A stretch of DNA of 64,000 nt from Lutjanus erythropterus (GCA_020091685.1 CM034607.1:32522983-32586982), one strand, 5' to 3'; shown: positions 36,191 through 49,809, counted from the first letter of the stretch. The notes: generated by a model from the sequence alone, not told the origin. Program-made: numbers and translations.

Positions 36191-38610
36191 CCAAGCAGCA
36201 CACATGTATGGAAAAAGATAAGATAATCCTTTATTAGTCTCATTATTAATTTATAAAAGGGAGCAGAAGAGTTGCTTTCACTGTCAACAATCCTTCACTG
36301 CCTCCGCCGCAAGGGGGCAAAAATTAGCGTGTCCACCCTGGTGTCATGTTTCCATCACTGCTGATCGGACCTGATAAATACCCGTGACTAGCAAAGAGTC
36401 ATGTGACCCAGGAGTGAACGCTGATTGTATCCTTTCCCATTGAATACAAAAGCCAGATGTTAGTCAGCGTGTAAAAGGAGCGTAAGATTCATAACTTTTT
36501 GTAGATGCCCATTTATTTACTTACTACCATTACAACTGACAAATAAAACTTTTTGATTATTAAGATATGCTGATGGTGGTTAAATGCTGGTAACTAATTA
36601 CCAAAAATGTGATGAAGCTGACAGGTATAAATGTTGGCTGATGGAAAGTCATCAGGCTTGACAGTGAAGATAAATGTGAGCTCACTGTTGCCCTTTTTAG
36701 CTCATTAGCTTATTACTGATTTTTAAAGTGTTTCCAACCTAATTAATAACTTAATTATAAATCATTTGTGAGGGTAGTCATATTGTGCAGCAGGACCCCA
36801 AAATGCAGCAGTGGTTCAGCAGGCCTGCAGTGAACTGTGGGATATCTCCTGGACCTGAGATATATGTGCAAATTGCACTGCAAAGCAGCAAGATTCATAT
36901 TTTCAGACCATTAAACAGAGGATGCTAAATCTCCAAACCCTCCATGCAAACATATAACAGTCAGAATACATCAAAGGCTAAAACGGGAGCGTGAGTCATT
37001 ACGCCACTCATCATGACCGCCGAGCGATTCATCCTGCCAGCCAGCCACTGAGTCGAGGAGGTCCTCGACAGCAACAAATAAACATATTAATGCGATCAGT
37101 CGTGCTCTGAGAGCCAGAGTGCACGGCAATTAACGGTCGTCTGTTACTATGCGGACCGGAGTGTCGTTAGCGCCGGGGTGACCTTGAGGAGCCTCGTTAG
37201 GGAAGTGATTGACGTGGCAACTGTTGTCAGTGGCAACGCTGACAGTGGGAAGGGAGGGATGGACAGACGGGCGGGCCGGGTGGCGGGGCTGCAGGTGGCA
37301 GACAGCGGGTGCAGGCAGAGCGCACCTGGGATGTTATGAATGAGATCTGGCTTCATCAAAAGGAGAAATGACAAATGCAGCAGCAGAACTGTAACAAAGA
37401 GGAGATCTGGAGATGTGCTGCTCCAAGTTTTCACTGTAAACTTGATCTGAAAAGATTGTTTTGTCTACAGAAATTCACTGCTTCAGTTTTGTCTTGCTTC
37501 TGTTTTCAAAGATGTTGATTCTTCCGCGGCAATGTCACGAACATCAGTTCTTCTACACTGACAAAACAAACACTTGACAAAGGGAAAGAATTACTGCACC
37601 TGGGGCCGTATCACAGAAACCTCCTAACTGTTTGTTAGGTTCCAACTTGACTTAGGAAAAAGTTTCTAACTTTTTAAATAAATATTTAATATATTTACTG
37701 TATTAAATCATAAAATGACCATGATAGGTCATCTGAGATTGAGAAAACATGCTTAAGTTAAAATACCAGCTTCTGTTCTTCCCTGAAAATTTCCATTCTG
37801 GTTTGGACAAATGATTTTGTTTTGGCCAGTGTGATTCCACACACTGTCCGTTTCAACTTAATTCATGTTACATGGAGCTAAAATTAATGCCGCTGACAGT
37901 AGCTAACGGTAGTGAAGAAAATCTTTTTGGGAAATTGGGAGATTTCTCTACAGATGTTGCCAAACCTTTAACCTCAAAAACCTCAAAACTCAACTGTCTG
38001 TCTCATCATGGTTTTTGCTCCATTTTTTGTATTATTCAATGTACAATGTTGTGTGTTTCAGTGAATGTTTTAGTGAGAAAAAACAATGATCACAAAACTC
38101 TTAAGCTTGGTGAGATGAGAAAAGTACTGTCAGTTGCCAGGTAACAGACATAAAGTTGAAAATGTTGTTGGATTGAGTATTTAGGAGAAATATGTAATTT
38201 ACTCAGAGTAAATCTGCATTACCTAGTAGTCGCTGCTAGCTAGCTGCTAGTTGTTTTAACATCCAGGAAAACATGTTGGATAAGTCGGAGAGTGAGGGAG
38301 GAAGTCAGTGTCTTCTGTTATTGTTTTGATGTGAGAGAAACCACTAGCAGCAGAACTTACATATTGTGCATTTAAGATTGGATGCTTCTGTAACAATAAT
38401 AATAATTCTGATTTTGAATCATAAATGTCTGTGGATTGGCTCGTCAGGTCGCTTCCAACAATAGAAATACAAGCATTCACCACTGATCACCTAGCAACAG
38501 CTCTGGCACAGCGTCAATGTGTTTTTGCTTGCAGAACTAAAAGAAAAAATAGTTAAGTTGCCGGTTAATGGATGGATGGATGGACTCCATGACAGCGACT
38601 CTGAAGGTCA

Positions 38611-38796
<186 letters not shown>

Positions 38797-39215
38797 TCAT
38801 AAGCTGTTACACCGTCTGTATCTTTATGAAGCGGTCCTTCTTCTTCTTTTTTTTTTTTACAAGCTTGTTGACCTGTGGCTCTGTTGTTGTTCTAGTTTGG
38901 AGATTCTTCATGTATGTTCATGTATTATTAAAGCTGAGGGAGTCGGTGGTGAACTACAGCTTTCACACTTTGGTTAGAGCGAACGATGTCAGGACTGCAC
39001 ACCGGGGTTGTTTTTTCCACTGATGGGTCGTCGTGCAGTCATGTGACCTGACTTTCCTCGTGACTTGATTTTGTCATCTAATATTTACGTCTTCTATGTG
39101 ATATTTTCCCTTCAAGATTAAATTAAATATTAAAGAAGTCAAATGAAGAAGTCAATTATGAAACATTTTTATCTGAGCACTGACGCTGTGCAGTTTTATA
39201 GGTTTATAGGTTGGG

Positions 39216-39264
39216 ATAAAGGGATAGTTCACCCAAAAATGAAATTTTCAGTCATTATGTACTT
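39216..39264 (+). mobile_element. Family D end fragment
   Basis: TAAAGGGATAGTTCACCC followed by AAAAATGAAATTTTCAGTCA: one terminal repeat of family D, directly followed by Tc1-like sequence. Confidence 0.6.
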
Positions 39265-39284
39265 GACACTAATTGTTGAAGTTT

Positions 39285-39372
39285 TGAAAGTGAAATTTTT
39301 TTCTCATTCTTGCTTGATATACAACTTGAGGTGCTCAACAGTCTGGGGTCTCTGTTGTCGTATTTATTGCTT
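39285..39372 (-). mobile_element. Tc1-like transposon fragment 2
   Basis: On the minus strand it reads ATGAAGCAATAAATACGACA, then GAGCACCTCAAGTTGTATAT and CAAGCAAGAATGAGAAA: the part encoding the IMK..QR..P..E.LK..IKQE..R region of the transposase seen more fully at 44.8 kb. Confidence 0.65.
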
Positions 39373-39379
39373 CATAATC

Positions 39380-39640
39380 AGTCCCTCCATGATTTCACAG
39401 GCTTTTTTTGTGGCCTAAAATTCCTGATTTCACAGCAGCTATTCTAGAGAGCTGAGATGCACGCATTGCAACGTTGCAATGAAGTTGTGAAAACTGCAAA
39501 AAAAAAAAAAAAAAAAAAAAAAGTTGCAAATTTTGTTCCAGTGAGAATAAAACTGCATTTTGTTCTCAGTCTTCTGAGTGAAATTCCAAAAATTCCAACA
39601 AAATATGCTTTATTTGTAAATGAAGAAGTGCACCTATAGG
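39380..39640 (+). repeat. Dispersed repeat family B copy 2
   Basis: Same motif order as the copy at 11250-11562: GTCCCTCCATG, TTGTGGCCTAAAATT, AAATTTTGTTCCAGTGAGAA and ATTTGTAAATGAAGAAGTGC. An A run (39498-39522, 25 A) has expanded inside it. Confidence 0.6.
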
Positions 39641-40059
39641 TGCTGCTATAGCAGGTATTCCACAAAGAAGCAAAGGTATGTCTGGTCTTGAGGTAATCTG
39701 GGAAGATTTAAATGTTTTTCTTCTCCCCAAATGTCCCTGCATCCTTATGGCCTGACAAGCAGAATGAACACTGACTGAAGGCTCATTTCTCAGGGAAAAA
39801 AAATGTTCTTAAACCTGCATTATTTATAGCAGCTTTTATTGACAGATTGGTAACTTCAACAGCACTTCACCGCTGCAAAATATCTTTTTTTTTCTTAAAC
39901 TGGAGCAAAACAACACGGCATAAAAACCTCATGAAAATGAGGCAAGACGAGAGCTATGTTTAATACAGAGGACACCAAATCCAGCACACTGGCTCCGATT
40001 CTGTGTGATTTGTTTACTGCTTCTGTATTTGGCTGTTTTTGTTATTTTCCCCCTATAAA

Positions 40060-40258
40060 TCTTTTAGTGTATAAAATCAAAAAATGGTGAAAAATGCCCA
40101 TCAAAATATCCCAGAGGCTGAAGTGACACACAGACAGACAGATGTCTTGTTTTGTCCAACCAGCGGTCCAGAAAACAACAAGATTCAGTTTATAATGATA
40201 CTGAAACTCCTCACTTTCAAGAAGCTGTGACCGCTGAATGATTGGAGTTTTTGGCATG
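40060..40258 (+). mobile_element. Family F-related internal fragment
   Basis: AAAAAATGGTGAAAAATGCC, TCTTGTTTTGTCCAACCAGC and AGATTCAGTTTATAATGATA in order match what I recall of the interior of the F-type MITEs. Both ends are missing. Confidence 0.45.
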
Positions 40259-40451
40259 AATGAATAATCAAATAAATCACTGCCTTATGAATGTTGCTGG
40301 TAGAGCTTTTAGATGCAAACAATACATGTGCTATCAAAGTATTTGCTCAACAGCGCCACTAGTAGTCAAAAACTGCACTAATGTAGTTTTTAACTTTAGT
40401 GGAAAAACAGTGAAGTTTTCATCCAGCTGCACAGAAGTATGACATTTAATG

Positions 40452-40705
40452 AAGGCAGCAGTGGAAGAAGTATCAGATCCTTTATTTCAATAAAAGTACT
40501 AAAACTACACTATAAAAATACTTCACTACAAGTACAAATTCTGCATTTAAAACCTTGCTTAAACAGAAGCATGTGCTTAAAATATCAAAAGTACTGCATT
40601 CTGCATTAATTTTACTGCTGCATTAATGTATGCATGTATGATGCAGTTTAAATACTTTACACATTGCTTGGTAGTTTAATTAAAGCACTATGATCTTCAG
40701 ATCAT
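40452..40705 (+). repeat. Family J repeat copy 1
   Basis: GTGGAAGAAGTATCAGATCC followed by recurrent AAGTAC/AAAAGTACT words, as at 42345-42500 and 57180-58090. Confidence 0.55.
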
Positions 40706-41454
40706 CATATGTTTGCAGCTCTGCCTTCCTGCGAGAATCACATATCTCTCAAAAGTCTCATGGTGTCAGAAAAACAGCCCTGTTTCATCCCGAAAAAACT
40801 AAATACATATTTTTCCTCTCATCCATCTCAACTGTCTTGTAGCAAGTTTCCTTGTTTTGGAGATATCAGCTGTGGAGACGTCTGCATACTTTACAGCCCT
40901 CTTGATTTAGCAGGAGACTCCTGTTTTTTTCTTTGCCCTCGCTGGGAGACAAAAATTCCCACAAATTTTCTCCTTTTTTTGTGCTGTACAGTTTTTATAA
41001 GTACTACAACTCTGTCTAAGTGTACTGTTTCCACTACATCTTCATCGATTTGTGTCGCCCTCATGCCCGCTGTACAAACTTCTCCTCAAAATTACTAAAA
41101 ACATCCGTGTTCACACCTGGTACTCTGAGTTAGAGATGAGACTGCTAAGAAAAAGAAAAAAAACAGTTTCTTAGGGAAAGTTATAACAGAAAGGAACCAT
41201 TTTTTTATAAGAGCAGCCTAATTAACATGCCCTTGGAAAAATATTGGTAAAATATTTGTTTTGTGTATCGATTGAATTTGAAATTGGACGAGGTAAGGCT
41301 AAAAGCTGTGGTTCCATTGTGTTTTCCAGCTAATAAGTGTCAGTCACAGATACTGCAGGCATCTCTTTGCATTTTGTTCTTTATTTTTTAAAGGTCACCA
41401 GAAAACAGGAAGCAAAGTCTATGAAATCAAATCTTTGGTTTCGAAATCCTCCCT

Positions 41455-41765
41455 GTTTTTGAGGTCTCAAGATTGGCAAGTATGAACATCTGCCTCTTCT
41501 TGAATATAATAGAACTGGATGTCGCTTGGCTCGTGGTGCTCCAAACGCCAAAACAAATACTTTTTAAAATCTCGACAGCGACGTCTCTTTCCTGAAATCA
41601 TGAGCCGGTTCCTCCAGATAATCCACGAACCGTGCATGAGCAGTTTCATGCAGGAACTATTTTCTTTCTGTGGCTGAAACCTTTACGTCTGATATCTAAT
41701 AAAAAGCACCAAAGATAAGAGGAAAAAAAAAGTTTTTGATTTTGGGGTGAAAAAGGACCTTAATC
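41455..41765 (+). mobile_element. Family C MITE copy 2
   Basis: Shows TCTGCCTCTTCTTGAATATA, TGGTGCTCCAAACGCCAAAA, TCCAGATAATCCACGAACC and ends near GATTTTGGGGTGAA, the family C order. Confidence 0.6.
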
Positions 41766-42344
41766 CTTCAGTGTATCAGACAAATTCTGAATCAATTTGG
41801 AGATACACGGTTTTCACTGATAAAAAGAATATGAAAATGTTGTAATCTTAAAAGTCACCGGTACTAAAGCCGTCCCAGTGAGCAGTTCTCTGTTGGAAAC
41901 TTTAAAAACTTTAAACTTTAAAAAAAAGTCTTTTGTTACCAGTGAAAAGATGTTCAAAAGTGAATATTTTTCACCATTAAATGTTCACATTTAGATTATA
42001 TTTCATCAGCAGTGACATATTTTATCCTTTAGAATGTGAAGATAAAAGCCCATCGTCACTTTGGACCCTCATTAGCCTGTTTTTACAGTTTCTCAGTTGT
42101 GTGTTAGCCTGTTAAAAAGAATCAGGGGCAAATTTTAATACATTTATTTTTGACGCTATATTTTGTGATTACAGTGGAAACACTGCCACTTTTACCTTTG
42201 CATTGTGTGATATGTTCATCTTATAAGCACATTTTATCTGGTGAAAAAGAAGCTGAAACGATGTCTTTGACATTCAGACGAAATATCGACCAGTTCTCAA
42301 AAAGAAATCAACACTGAAATCCTGGTTTGTCGTCACTGGAGTCA

Positions 42345-42700
42345 GACAAATGTAGTGGAGTTTAAAGTAGAATATTTTCCTCTGAGATGCAGTGGAATAG
42401 AAGTACAAAGGAGCATAAAACGGAAATATTCAAATAAAGTAGAAGTACGTACCACAAGTTTGTACTTAACTGCAGTACTTGAGTAAATATACTCAGTTAT
42501 AGGGGTGTAAGAAAATAATAATAGTAATATCGCTTTGTTTACAGTATCAGAATATATTGAATTCTAACCAGGGGTGGAAGTAACTAATTAGAAATACTCA
42601 AATCTGTAGTCTGTACTTTTACTTGGACTTAAGTATTCATTACACCGTGCAAACTACTTAGTTACTTTCAAAATTATAATTGAGTACTGCATTTTTGTGG
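42345..42700. repeat. Two family J fragments facing each other
   Basis: A plus-strand J end at 42345-42500 (AGTACTTGAGTAAATATACT) is followed by a minus-strand J end starting GGGGTGGAAGTAACTAATTA at 42572. Confidence 0.5.
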
Positions 42701-42793
42701 TTTAAGATTTCTCATCGCAAACAGGCCCAAAAAATGAGGACATATGGACAACAAAACTAAATACTGCAGCAGCACAGGTTTGGAGTAAGGATG

Positions 42794-43090
42794 TTAAAGG
42801 GATAGTTCACCAAAAATGTAAAATTCAAGTCATTATCTATCCACCCTCATGCTGTTTGAAGGTCAGGTTTACTATTTTCATCCACAAAACAGGAGTTTCA
42901 CAGGGAAACAGCGTCGCAGAATCTCCTGAACAGTGGAAGTGAATGGTGACCGGTTTTTGAGATTCTGCAACAGTGTTTTCCTGTGAAGCTCCAGCAGTGT
43001 TTTGTGGACTAACAAAATAAACCCGACCCTCAATCAGCATGAGGGTGAGCAGATAATGACTGAATGTTCATTTGCGGCTGAACCCTTCAA
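42794..43090. mobile_element. Family D palindromic MITE copy 2
   Basis: Both ends (TTAAAGGGATAGTTCACC inward to CACCCTCATGCTG, and the reverse) form inverted repeats of about 57 bp. A TTAA lies on the left and a mutated TCAA on the right. Confidence 0.75.
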
Positions 43091-43479
43091 TCATTCATTA
43101 ATCAGTTTTGTCTGGTGGAGCCATTTGTTGAACAAAGAAACTAAAACTTAAAATTAGAAAACAATGACAAAACAAAACAAGAAAAAAGATTTTCAAAAAA
43201 GTGTTTTGTATCTTATAAATTATTAGTGATTAATCATTGTTAACACTTTCAGCTATCTGTTGAGGAGTCAAGTCAAATTAAATTGCATGTAACAGCACAT
43301 ATGTACTTCTCTGTGTTACTTTGTACTGCGGTTGCAAGACGCCCCTCTGCTTTACATACTTGAGCGCAGCAGCCTGCCAAAGGATCGCTCCGCTCTTGAA
43401 AGTGCTGGCAATGCTTGTGATTTTGATTGAGGGGCTACTAAAATTACAAACAGAGAGAGGTGATTAAAATTTCACATCC

Positions 43480-43870
43480 ACTCCCCTCCACTTCAGCCTG
43501 CTCTCTGCCTGCCGTGTGGTGTGGCATAGCAATGGAGGCTTCCTTCTCTCCACCCGGAGGAGGCAGAATAACAGGTACTGGCAGCGTTTCCTCCGCTTCG
43601 CCTCCTCCACCCTCCTTCTCCTTCTTCTCCCCTCCATCGCCACCCCCGCCCCCCCCCCCGTTATTCAATCTCGCTCTGTCCCCGTCAGATCTATCACATT
43701 GTCTTTCTCGCTTGCTCTCCCCACATACTGGAGCTCTCATCTTTCCCCTCCTCCTGTCTCACCTGGTTCTTGTTATATGGCACTGCCTCACTCTCACTCT
43801 CTCTGCAGCTCCTTCCCACTCACTCTATATCCAGCATCCCAGAGAGAAAGAGAAATTGGGGGAGATGTGC
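43480..43870 (+). repeat. Pyrimidine-rich tract with C run
   Basis: C/T-rich low-complexity sequence with a run of C at 43646-43658. Open frames on both strands here are compositional. Confidence 0.8.
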
Positions 43871-44294
43871 ACGCGGCTTTTGGCATGTGGTCTGAATCCC
43901 CTGCAGGTAGACGAGGTGACAGCCAGCCACTGTTGATTTTTTTGAATAATAATTTTCCTTGTAGTTTTCATCAAAAACTTTTTTTTTTCACAATGAAATA
44001 AAAGGTAATTTAATATGACAAAAATAGGTCAATGAATAAAAATGAGTGAAAAGATCTAATCTCTGTGTGGTGGTGGGGGTTAGATGGACACAGCTGGATA
44101 GTGCAGACCCACCCAGGAAGTCAACTAGTGTCTGATAAACTGCAGAAATGCCAGCTTTTGGGATAAAGGGACAAACAGACATGAAAGTGAGACCCTTTTT
44201 TTAAAAACCTCGTGGTGCAACAACCACCAGTAAAAACACAAAGAACTTGAAGCGACGTTTGCAGACGAGTCATGCAAAGGCAAACGCACCTAAA

Positions 44295-44500
44295 GGGACG
44301 ACCCAGTTTGGAGAAGCAGAGAGGAGCACCAGCGTACAAGATAAGTGATGTCCTGCTGTGGACAGGGTCAGCAACAAAAGGTATTTTCAGAGCTTTACTT
44401 TACTGTCAGACGGCCTTTTCTTAAGGGAAAATTGCCATTATGTAAGTCAAATTCTTCTCTCTCCAAACCAACCGAACTCGCCTACCACTGCCTTATTCTG
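44295..44500 (+). mobile_element. Family E partial copy
   Basis: CCCAGTTTGGAGAAGCAGAG, GCTGTGGACAGGGTCAGCAA, AAAAGGTATTTT and the GTCAGACGG region match element E at 9728-11822. Tc1-like DNA follows. Confidence 0.6.
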
Positions 44501-44649
44501 TTAGTTTGTGTCATTGTGTGTTTTAATAAAAGGATAAACTCCCCAGTCCCCTCAGCTGGCTGGGGGACTTTCTGTGTGAAGCTTGCGTGTTCTCCTCATG
44601 TCAGCGTGGGCTCTCTCCAGGTAGTCTCTCCTCCTCTGAACCGACCATC

Positions 44650-45150
44650 GATTTAGTCCGAGCCGATTTGGAGCGACACATGCTGCCATCCAGACAATGT
44701 CTTTTTTCAGAGACGTCCCTGCTTATTTCAGCAAGACGATACCAAGACACATTCTGCACCTGTACAGCAAAAGAGCTCAGGTACTGGGCTGCCGGCGGCC
44801 TAAACCTGTCTCTCACTGAAAGTGTGTGGTGCATTATGAAGCACAGAACACAACAATGGAGACACCCGACGATTGAGCACCTGAAGTCGTCTATCAAGCA
44901 AGAACGAGAAAGAATTTTACTTTCAACACTTCAACAATTAGTGCCCTCAATTCCTACAAACTTACTGAGTGTTTGTTAAAAGACAAGGTGATGTAACACC
45001 GTGGTAAACAAGCCCCCGTCCCAACTTTTTTTTTGAAAAGTGTTGCACGCATCAAATTCAGAATGAGTGTTTATTTACAGAAACAGTAATGCTAATCAGT
45101 TTGAACATAAAATCCCAACTTTTTGTGCCCCAACTTCAGGTTGTACAGAC
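44650..45150 (+). mobile_element. Tc1-like transposon, 3' part with transposase C-terminus
   Basis: The open frame 44587-44979 ends in Tc1/mariner transposase sequence: ESVWCIMKHRTQQWRH, then TIEHLKSSIKQERERI and LSTLQQLVPSIP. In intact relatives this reads ENVWRIMKRKIRQRRPRTVEQLK, so here the metal-binding Glu region is altered (ESVW for ENVW) and upstream sequence shifts frame (the AKPHSA-type motif is spread over two frames). Downstream 3' non-coding sequence (AAGGTGATGTAACACCGTGG; CCCCAACTTCAGGTTGTA) reaches near 45150. The N-terminal two-thirds is missing, so the copy is inactive. Confidence 0.75.
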
Positions 45151-46185
45151 GTGTTCTGTTTATGTTAGAAGAATAAGGTGAAAAAAGCTCTAGCGTGACT
45201 TAAACACAACATAGAAGATTAATAAAACTGCACAGCTAAAAATGTTATATGTGAAAAGTTTGTGGGGTTTGTGTATTTGAGCATTTTTCTTAAGTCTACT
45301 TTCATATATACAGTATGCATTTTGTTCCTCATTTTAGGGATCATTGCAAAAAATGTGTGTTTATTTATGTGTGTATTCAATATTCTGAAAAAAGGCCGGT
45401 ACAGATATTGGAATTTTTTACACTCTAAGACTTAAACAATTCAGATGACTAAAATATGACTAAACCTGAATCAAAATTAACACTACAGCCAGCTGAAGCA
45501 AGAAGCAAGAAGCAGGTAGGCAGGTAGGCGAGGCCACCGCTCTTAATGCAATTGCTTGGCAGCAGCAGCCTGCGTGGATAGATGCTGAATCTGCAGGGAG
45601 GGGAGGGAACGGTATCACAGGAAGAAAACCACATTAACCATTAAACACAGCTCGACTCAATGCTAATTAACCCTGACTAGGAGCCCGAGGCGACAAAAGC
45701 GAGAGGGCGGCCAGCATGGAGAAAGAGTGAGGGCCGGAGTGCAAAGGAAGAGGCAGAGGAGAGTTTGGGAGGGGGGGAGAAGAGGAGGAAGAGGAGGAGG
45801 AGGATGGCTGGACTGACAGATGAGGCAAAAAAATAAAAAATAGGCCGGTGGACTCTGCAGAGTCTGACACAGGAGACTCTCTCATTTTCCATGAACCCAT
45901 TTGTGAGTCAATGGCCATCTGTGTTTTACATTCTGCACTGATTTAGCCCGTAGCTGTGTTCCCGGGGCCGGTACAATAGGTGAGCTGGTGCCTTCCTGCC
46001 TGCCAGCCAGCCAACGCAGCCAAAGGGCGGGAGAGAAAACAGCAGAGAGGGAAAGAAAACAGGAGTACAATCATGCTCAAAGAGCTGCGTTCAAGAGACT
46101 CCGGGCCAATTAGAGATTTGAGTGACAGCGCAGGGGTGAGAGGAGAAGCCTGCTTTATTTCTAACTGTAATACGTCTGGGAACAG

Positions 46186-46186
<1 letters not shown>

Positions 46187-46214
<28 letters not shown>
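46187..46214 (+). repeat. (CA)n microsatellite
   Basis: About 14 CA units. Confidence 0.95.
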
Positions 46215-46219
<5 letters not shown>

Positions 46220-46479
46220 CCACATGTGCACACACACGCATACACAAACACATGAATGCAACGTATGAACATGCAATTGTCATGTGTGCCAACATGCATC
46301 CAGTGTGTCGCCGTCCTTGGCTTTAATTGATAACCGAGAGCCCGGTGCAGCTCCCAGTATTCTTCACGTTACCTTAGCAACAGTGCAAGGACAACCTCAA
46401 AAATTAAAAGACGAGGAATAAAGCCTTTGGGGGAAAAAAAAAAAAAAAACGCACAACCCGAACATGAACCGGGGTGTGG

Positions 46480-46870
46480 AATAAACATCCGCACATTAAC
46501 GAGCACAGTGGAAAACTATTACTTACATAATGAAGCATGTAATCGCGCTAACACTGATAAGCATTTAAAAGATCCAATATGAATGTACTCAGCTGAATTA
46601 ATCAAGAGGCAATCGCATGCTGGCCTCCTTTGTGGAGACGGTATTGGAATACAAAAAGAGCTGGGAATTAAACGCGCTGAAAGGCATCCAGAGACAAACG
46701 CCATGTGACTGAGCGGGAGTGTGAATTTGGCCGTCGTGTTGTTTCCCTCGTGTCGTGATTTTCATTCTGGCTCCGAGATTGCTGATTGCAGGGTCAAACG
46801 GCTTCGCACTCAATTAAAAATGTCGGCTACAGCAGCAATTAGCACATATAATGACATTGTTTTGTCAATA
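46480..46870. promoter_or_regulatory. Candidate conserved non-coding block
   Basis: Non-repetitive sequence with several TAAT/ATTA and GATAA-type words (TAATGAAGCATGTAATCGCG; GCTGAATTAATCAAGAGG) and no coding signal. Its look resembles developmental enhancers, but conservation was not tested. Confidence 0.2.
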
Positions 46871-47594
46871 ATTTCCTGTATTTAGTATTAAACTGACCAC
46901 CAAGACCTTAAAGTGTCCAACAGATCCGGCGGTTTTTCCCAGAGTTTTTGTTTACTTCTCCACAGAAAATAACTCAAATTGAACCTCAACCCTGGATATT
47001 TCCCCAGACAAAAGAAGTGGGCAGAGTTCATTTATTGAGCAAAACGCGTACAAGGCCAAAAACAAATATTCAATAGCTCTTTGACAGCACAAGAGCTGTT
47101 ACTTTTGTTCTGAACCATTACAGCTGTCGAGCAGCCTTCATTAGGAGCGATATTGTTTGTTGGATGAGACGCGGCTGTGTTCAAAACAATGCAATCCAAA
47201 TTCATTGGTTTCCCCGATCCCAGCTCAATCAGGTTCAGAAAAACACAACAGCGTGAGACGTCAGGCTGCAAAGTATTTCAGAAAAAGATCAGTTCTTACA
47301 TAGATCACATACGTTTAGTTACATTTTAAAGAGACGCGAGGCGTAATGCATCTTTTATGAGGCAGCAGTTTGTGAACTAGATATTCTGAATACTGATTTT
47401 CAGATGTTCTTCAAAGATACAAGAGATGAGCATGATCAGGTCTAGTATTTTAATTAAAATAGTCGCTTTAGTCTTTATACAGAGTTTGTCTTTTTGCCGT
47501 CTATGAATTTCATAGGGACAAACGTCATAATTTTCATTAAAAGAGAGAAACTGAACGTTTATTTCGCTGCTTTTTTGAGCAGTTTAAAACATAA

Positions 47595-47872
47595 TTAAAG
47601 GAGCTTTCATATTATGTTGATTTTGGAGGCCCCTGTGGACAAAAGCAGTGGTTTCCCACAGTAACAACCACAAAATATAACATCAAAAATAAAAAATCAT
47701 GTCGGGGGAAAAATGTAAACAAAGGCTTGTTTTGACTGATTTGACTGACTCCGACCCGGTGGCAGGCATTACCAACAACTAGATAGAAAAAATCTTCATC
47801 TCGTTTGCTTTTGTAGGTCATATATAAGCATCGATATTAAACTGAGACTGTTTCAAAACTCACTGTTGTAGC
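47595..47872 (+). mobile_element. Family H repeat copy 1
   Basis: Starts TTAAAGGAGCTTTCATATT; GCCCCTGTGGACAAAAG, AACCACAAAATATAACATCA and ACTGAGACTGTTTCA match the copy at 56805-57170. The right edge is approximate. Confidence 0.65.
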
Positions 47873-48291
47873 TGTAAAGCAGCATCACTATGTTCTCACA
47901 GACCCTACTAATAAGACATTTCACTTTAAAAGACTTATCTTAAAGCTTTCCAGACTAGTAAAAGACTGAATCAAAGCAGAGGAAAACTGCAAGTACATTT
48001 ATTTCTGCATGTTGTAAAGCATATCACTGTGCATTCAGTGCATATATATATATATTTATATTTTATAAAGAGTCATCTATAATGTACAGTGCTTTTGGTT
48101 GCTGAAACTGAAAATATGGCTGCTGTTTTTAGGTTGAGTAATTAAGATGCTATGCAGTTGTATACATCAACTTAATGGGACATAAATATGGAGATAATAA
48201 TAATAGTGTGGCAAAAAAGCTTTATTGCAGTAACCAAACTAAAGTCTTCATATTTTATCTAATATATAATTTGAATCTGGAGTGTTATCAG

Positions 48292-48870
48292 TTAAAGGAG
48301 CAATACGCTGCAATTGAGCATAAAAGAATTACTGTGATCCAAACGGCGAGTTGGAGACTGTATATTGAATAGATTGAAATTCTATTTAATATAAGATTCA
48401 TGGTTGAAGTGAGTTGTTTCCTCCACTGCCTCCTTCCCAGACTCGAGGAACCTCAGGCAGGCTGCAGGAACACTGCAGGAGGGCAAGATGAGCACAACAT
48501 TGTGAATTTCCAGTAACAACTGAGGACAAGTCATTGATCAGCTGTTTATAACTGTCTGAAAATATAAAGTTAAAAACAAAAGCACACTGCTCTGAAAAGA
48601 CACGCTGGAGTTACGGTTCAGTGACTGTCTGTCTCACTCTCTGCCAAACTCCTTTAACATTTTGCTCAATTTAACCGTTATAAGTATCTACTGCTTCAAC
48701 AAGATTATTAATGATTTCTTACGACTCACAAACAGACACTGACTCATTCAGTGAACATTCGGCATTAATTTGAACTCTGATAAATGTGAAACGAGCGAAC
48801 TAAAATAGTTGTTCCGGCCCAGAGTGGAAATCTCAAAGGAGAACATTCTGGCTGCAGCGCTGTGTGTTTG

Positions 48871-48909
<39 letters not shown>

Positions 48910-48988
48910 GTTTCCTTAATCTTAGATCACATATCGTGGTCATTTAATGGTTTAGTACAGTAAACATATTAAACATTTTCTCCTCTAA
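48292..48988. mobile_element. TTAA-flanked MITE, family G copy 2
   Basis: Starts TTAAAGGAGCA and ends near TTCTCCTCTAA. It is longer than the 7.4-kb copy, which lacks part of the middle. Contains a (GT)n run at 48872-48904. Confidence 0.65.
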
Positions 48989-49774
48989 CAGCTTTATGAC
49001 AGTAAACGGGTGTCCAAGTGTCAACCCTAAGTAATTGAAAATATCAAACAGAAAAGAATATAATAAAATCAATATAACTATTTCATAACTTTACTTAATT
49101 AGTTTAAATAAATATAACATATTGTTTGACTATAACATTTACTTAATATTTTCACATATGTGAAGTTGAGTGGTCAGTAAATTTTGGCAAATATTACAGC
49201 AGTAAAATTTACTTTAAAAATGTGAATGCAAAATGTTACGAGGATTTTATCAAGTAAATCTTACAAGTTAGTTTTTTAAGTGTAAAAACGTGTTTATTTT
49301 GAGTTGAGTTGAAATAATTACTGTCAAACCGTGAATAATATGGAGGATACAGAGGTAACAGTTAACTTGACCCTGCCTCCATATAAGCAGTAAATAATCA
49401 TATAATAAATTGTTCATAACACATTGTAATGTATTTATTCATGTTCGGTATATTCAATGATTATTAGCTCTCCTATGAAGACATATTTTACACAACTATT
49501 ATATTATCATTCATTGTCCATTAAAAAGGCAGCATCTGGTCATGGATGCTTCACATGCAGCTGCATCAATAAACACTGATATAGATTTAAATCTATCACA
49601 GTGTGTTGTAAACTTTTTATTAGCTGTTTATTTTATTCTGCTTATTCATGCTAAATCGTGGGTTGAAATAAAGTGTTACCATGCAGTGTATCTCTCTTCA
49701 CTGTGTGTGCTTTACATATTTTGCTCTGACTCATCAGTGTGTATCATCCTGGTTACTTTTTCCCATTTATTTGA

Positions 49775-49776
<2 letters not shown>

Positions 49777-49803
<27 letters not shown>
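49777..49803 (+). repeat. 27-T homopolymer
   Basis: Uninterrupted T run; could be the tail of a minus-strand retroposed sequence, but no body was recognised. Confidence 0.95.

Positions 49804-49809
<6 letters not shown>

Noticed and set aside
42837-43040. 67-residue minus-strand frame
   Set aside because: It is wholly inside palindromic MITE D and similar peptides recur in other D copies.
43444-44001. Long overlapping reading frames on both strands
   Set aside because: C/T-rich low-complexity sequence removes stop codons; no domain and no splice signals.
44587-44660. First part of the Tc1-like frame as transposase
   Set aside because: This segment (TGCGTGTTCTCCTCATGTCA) resembles a different dispersed fish repeat, so the frame is a chance fusion upstream of the transposon fragment.
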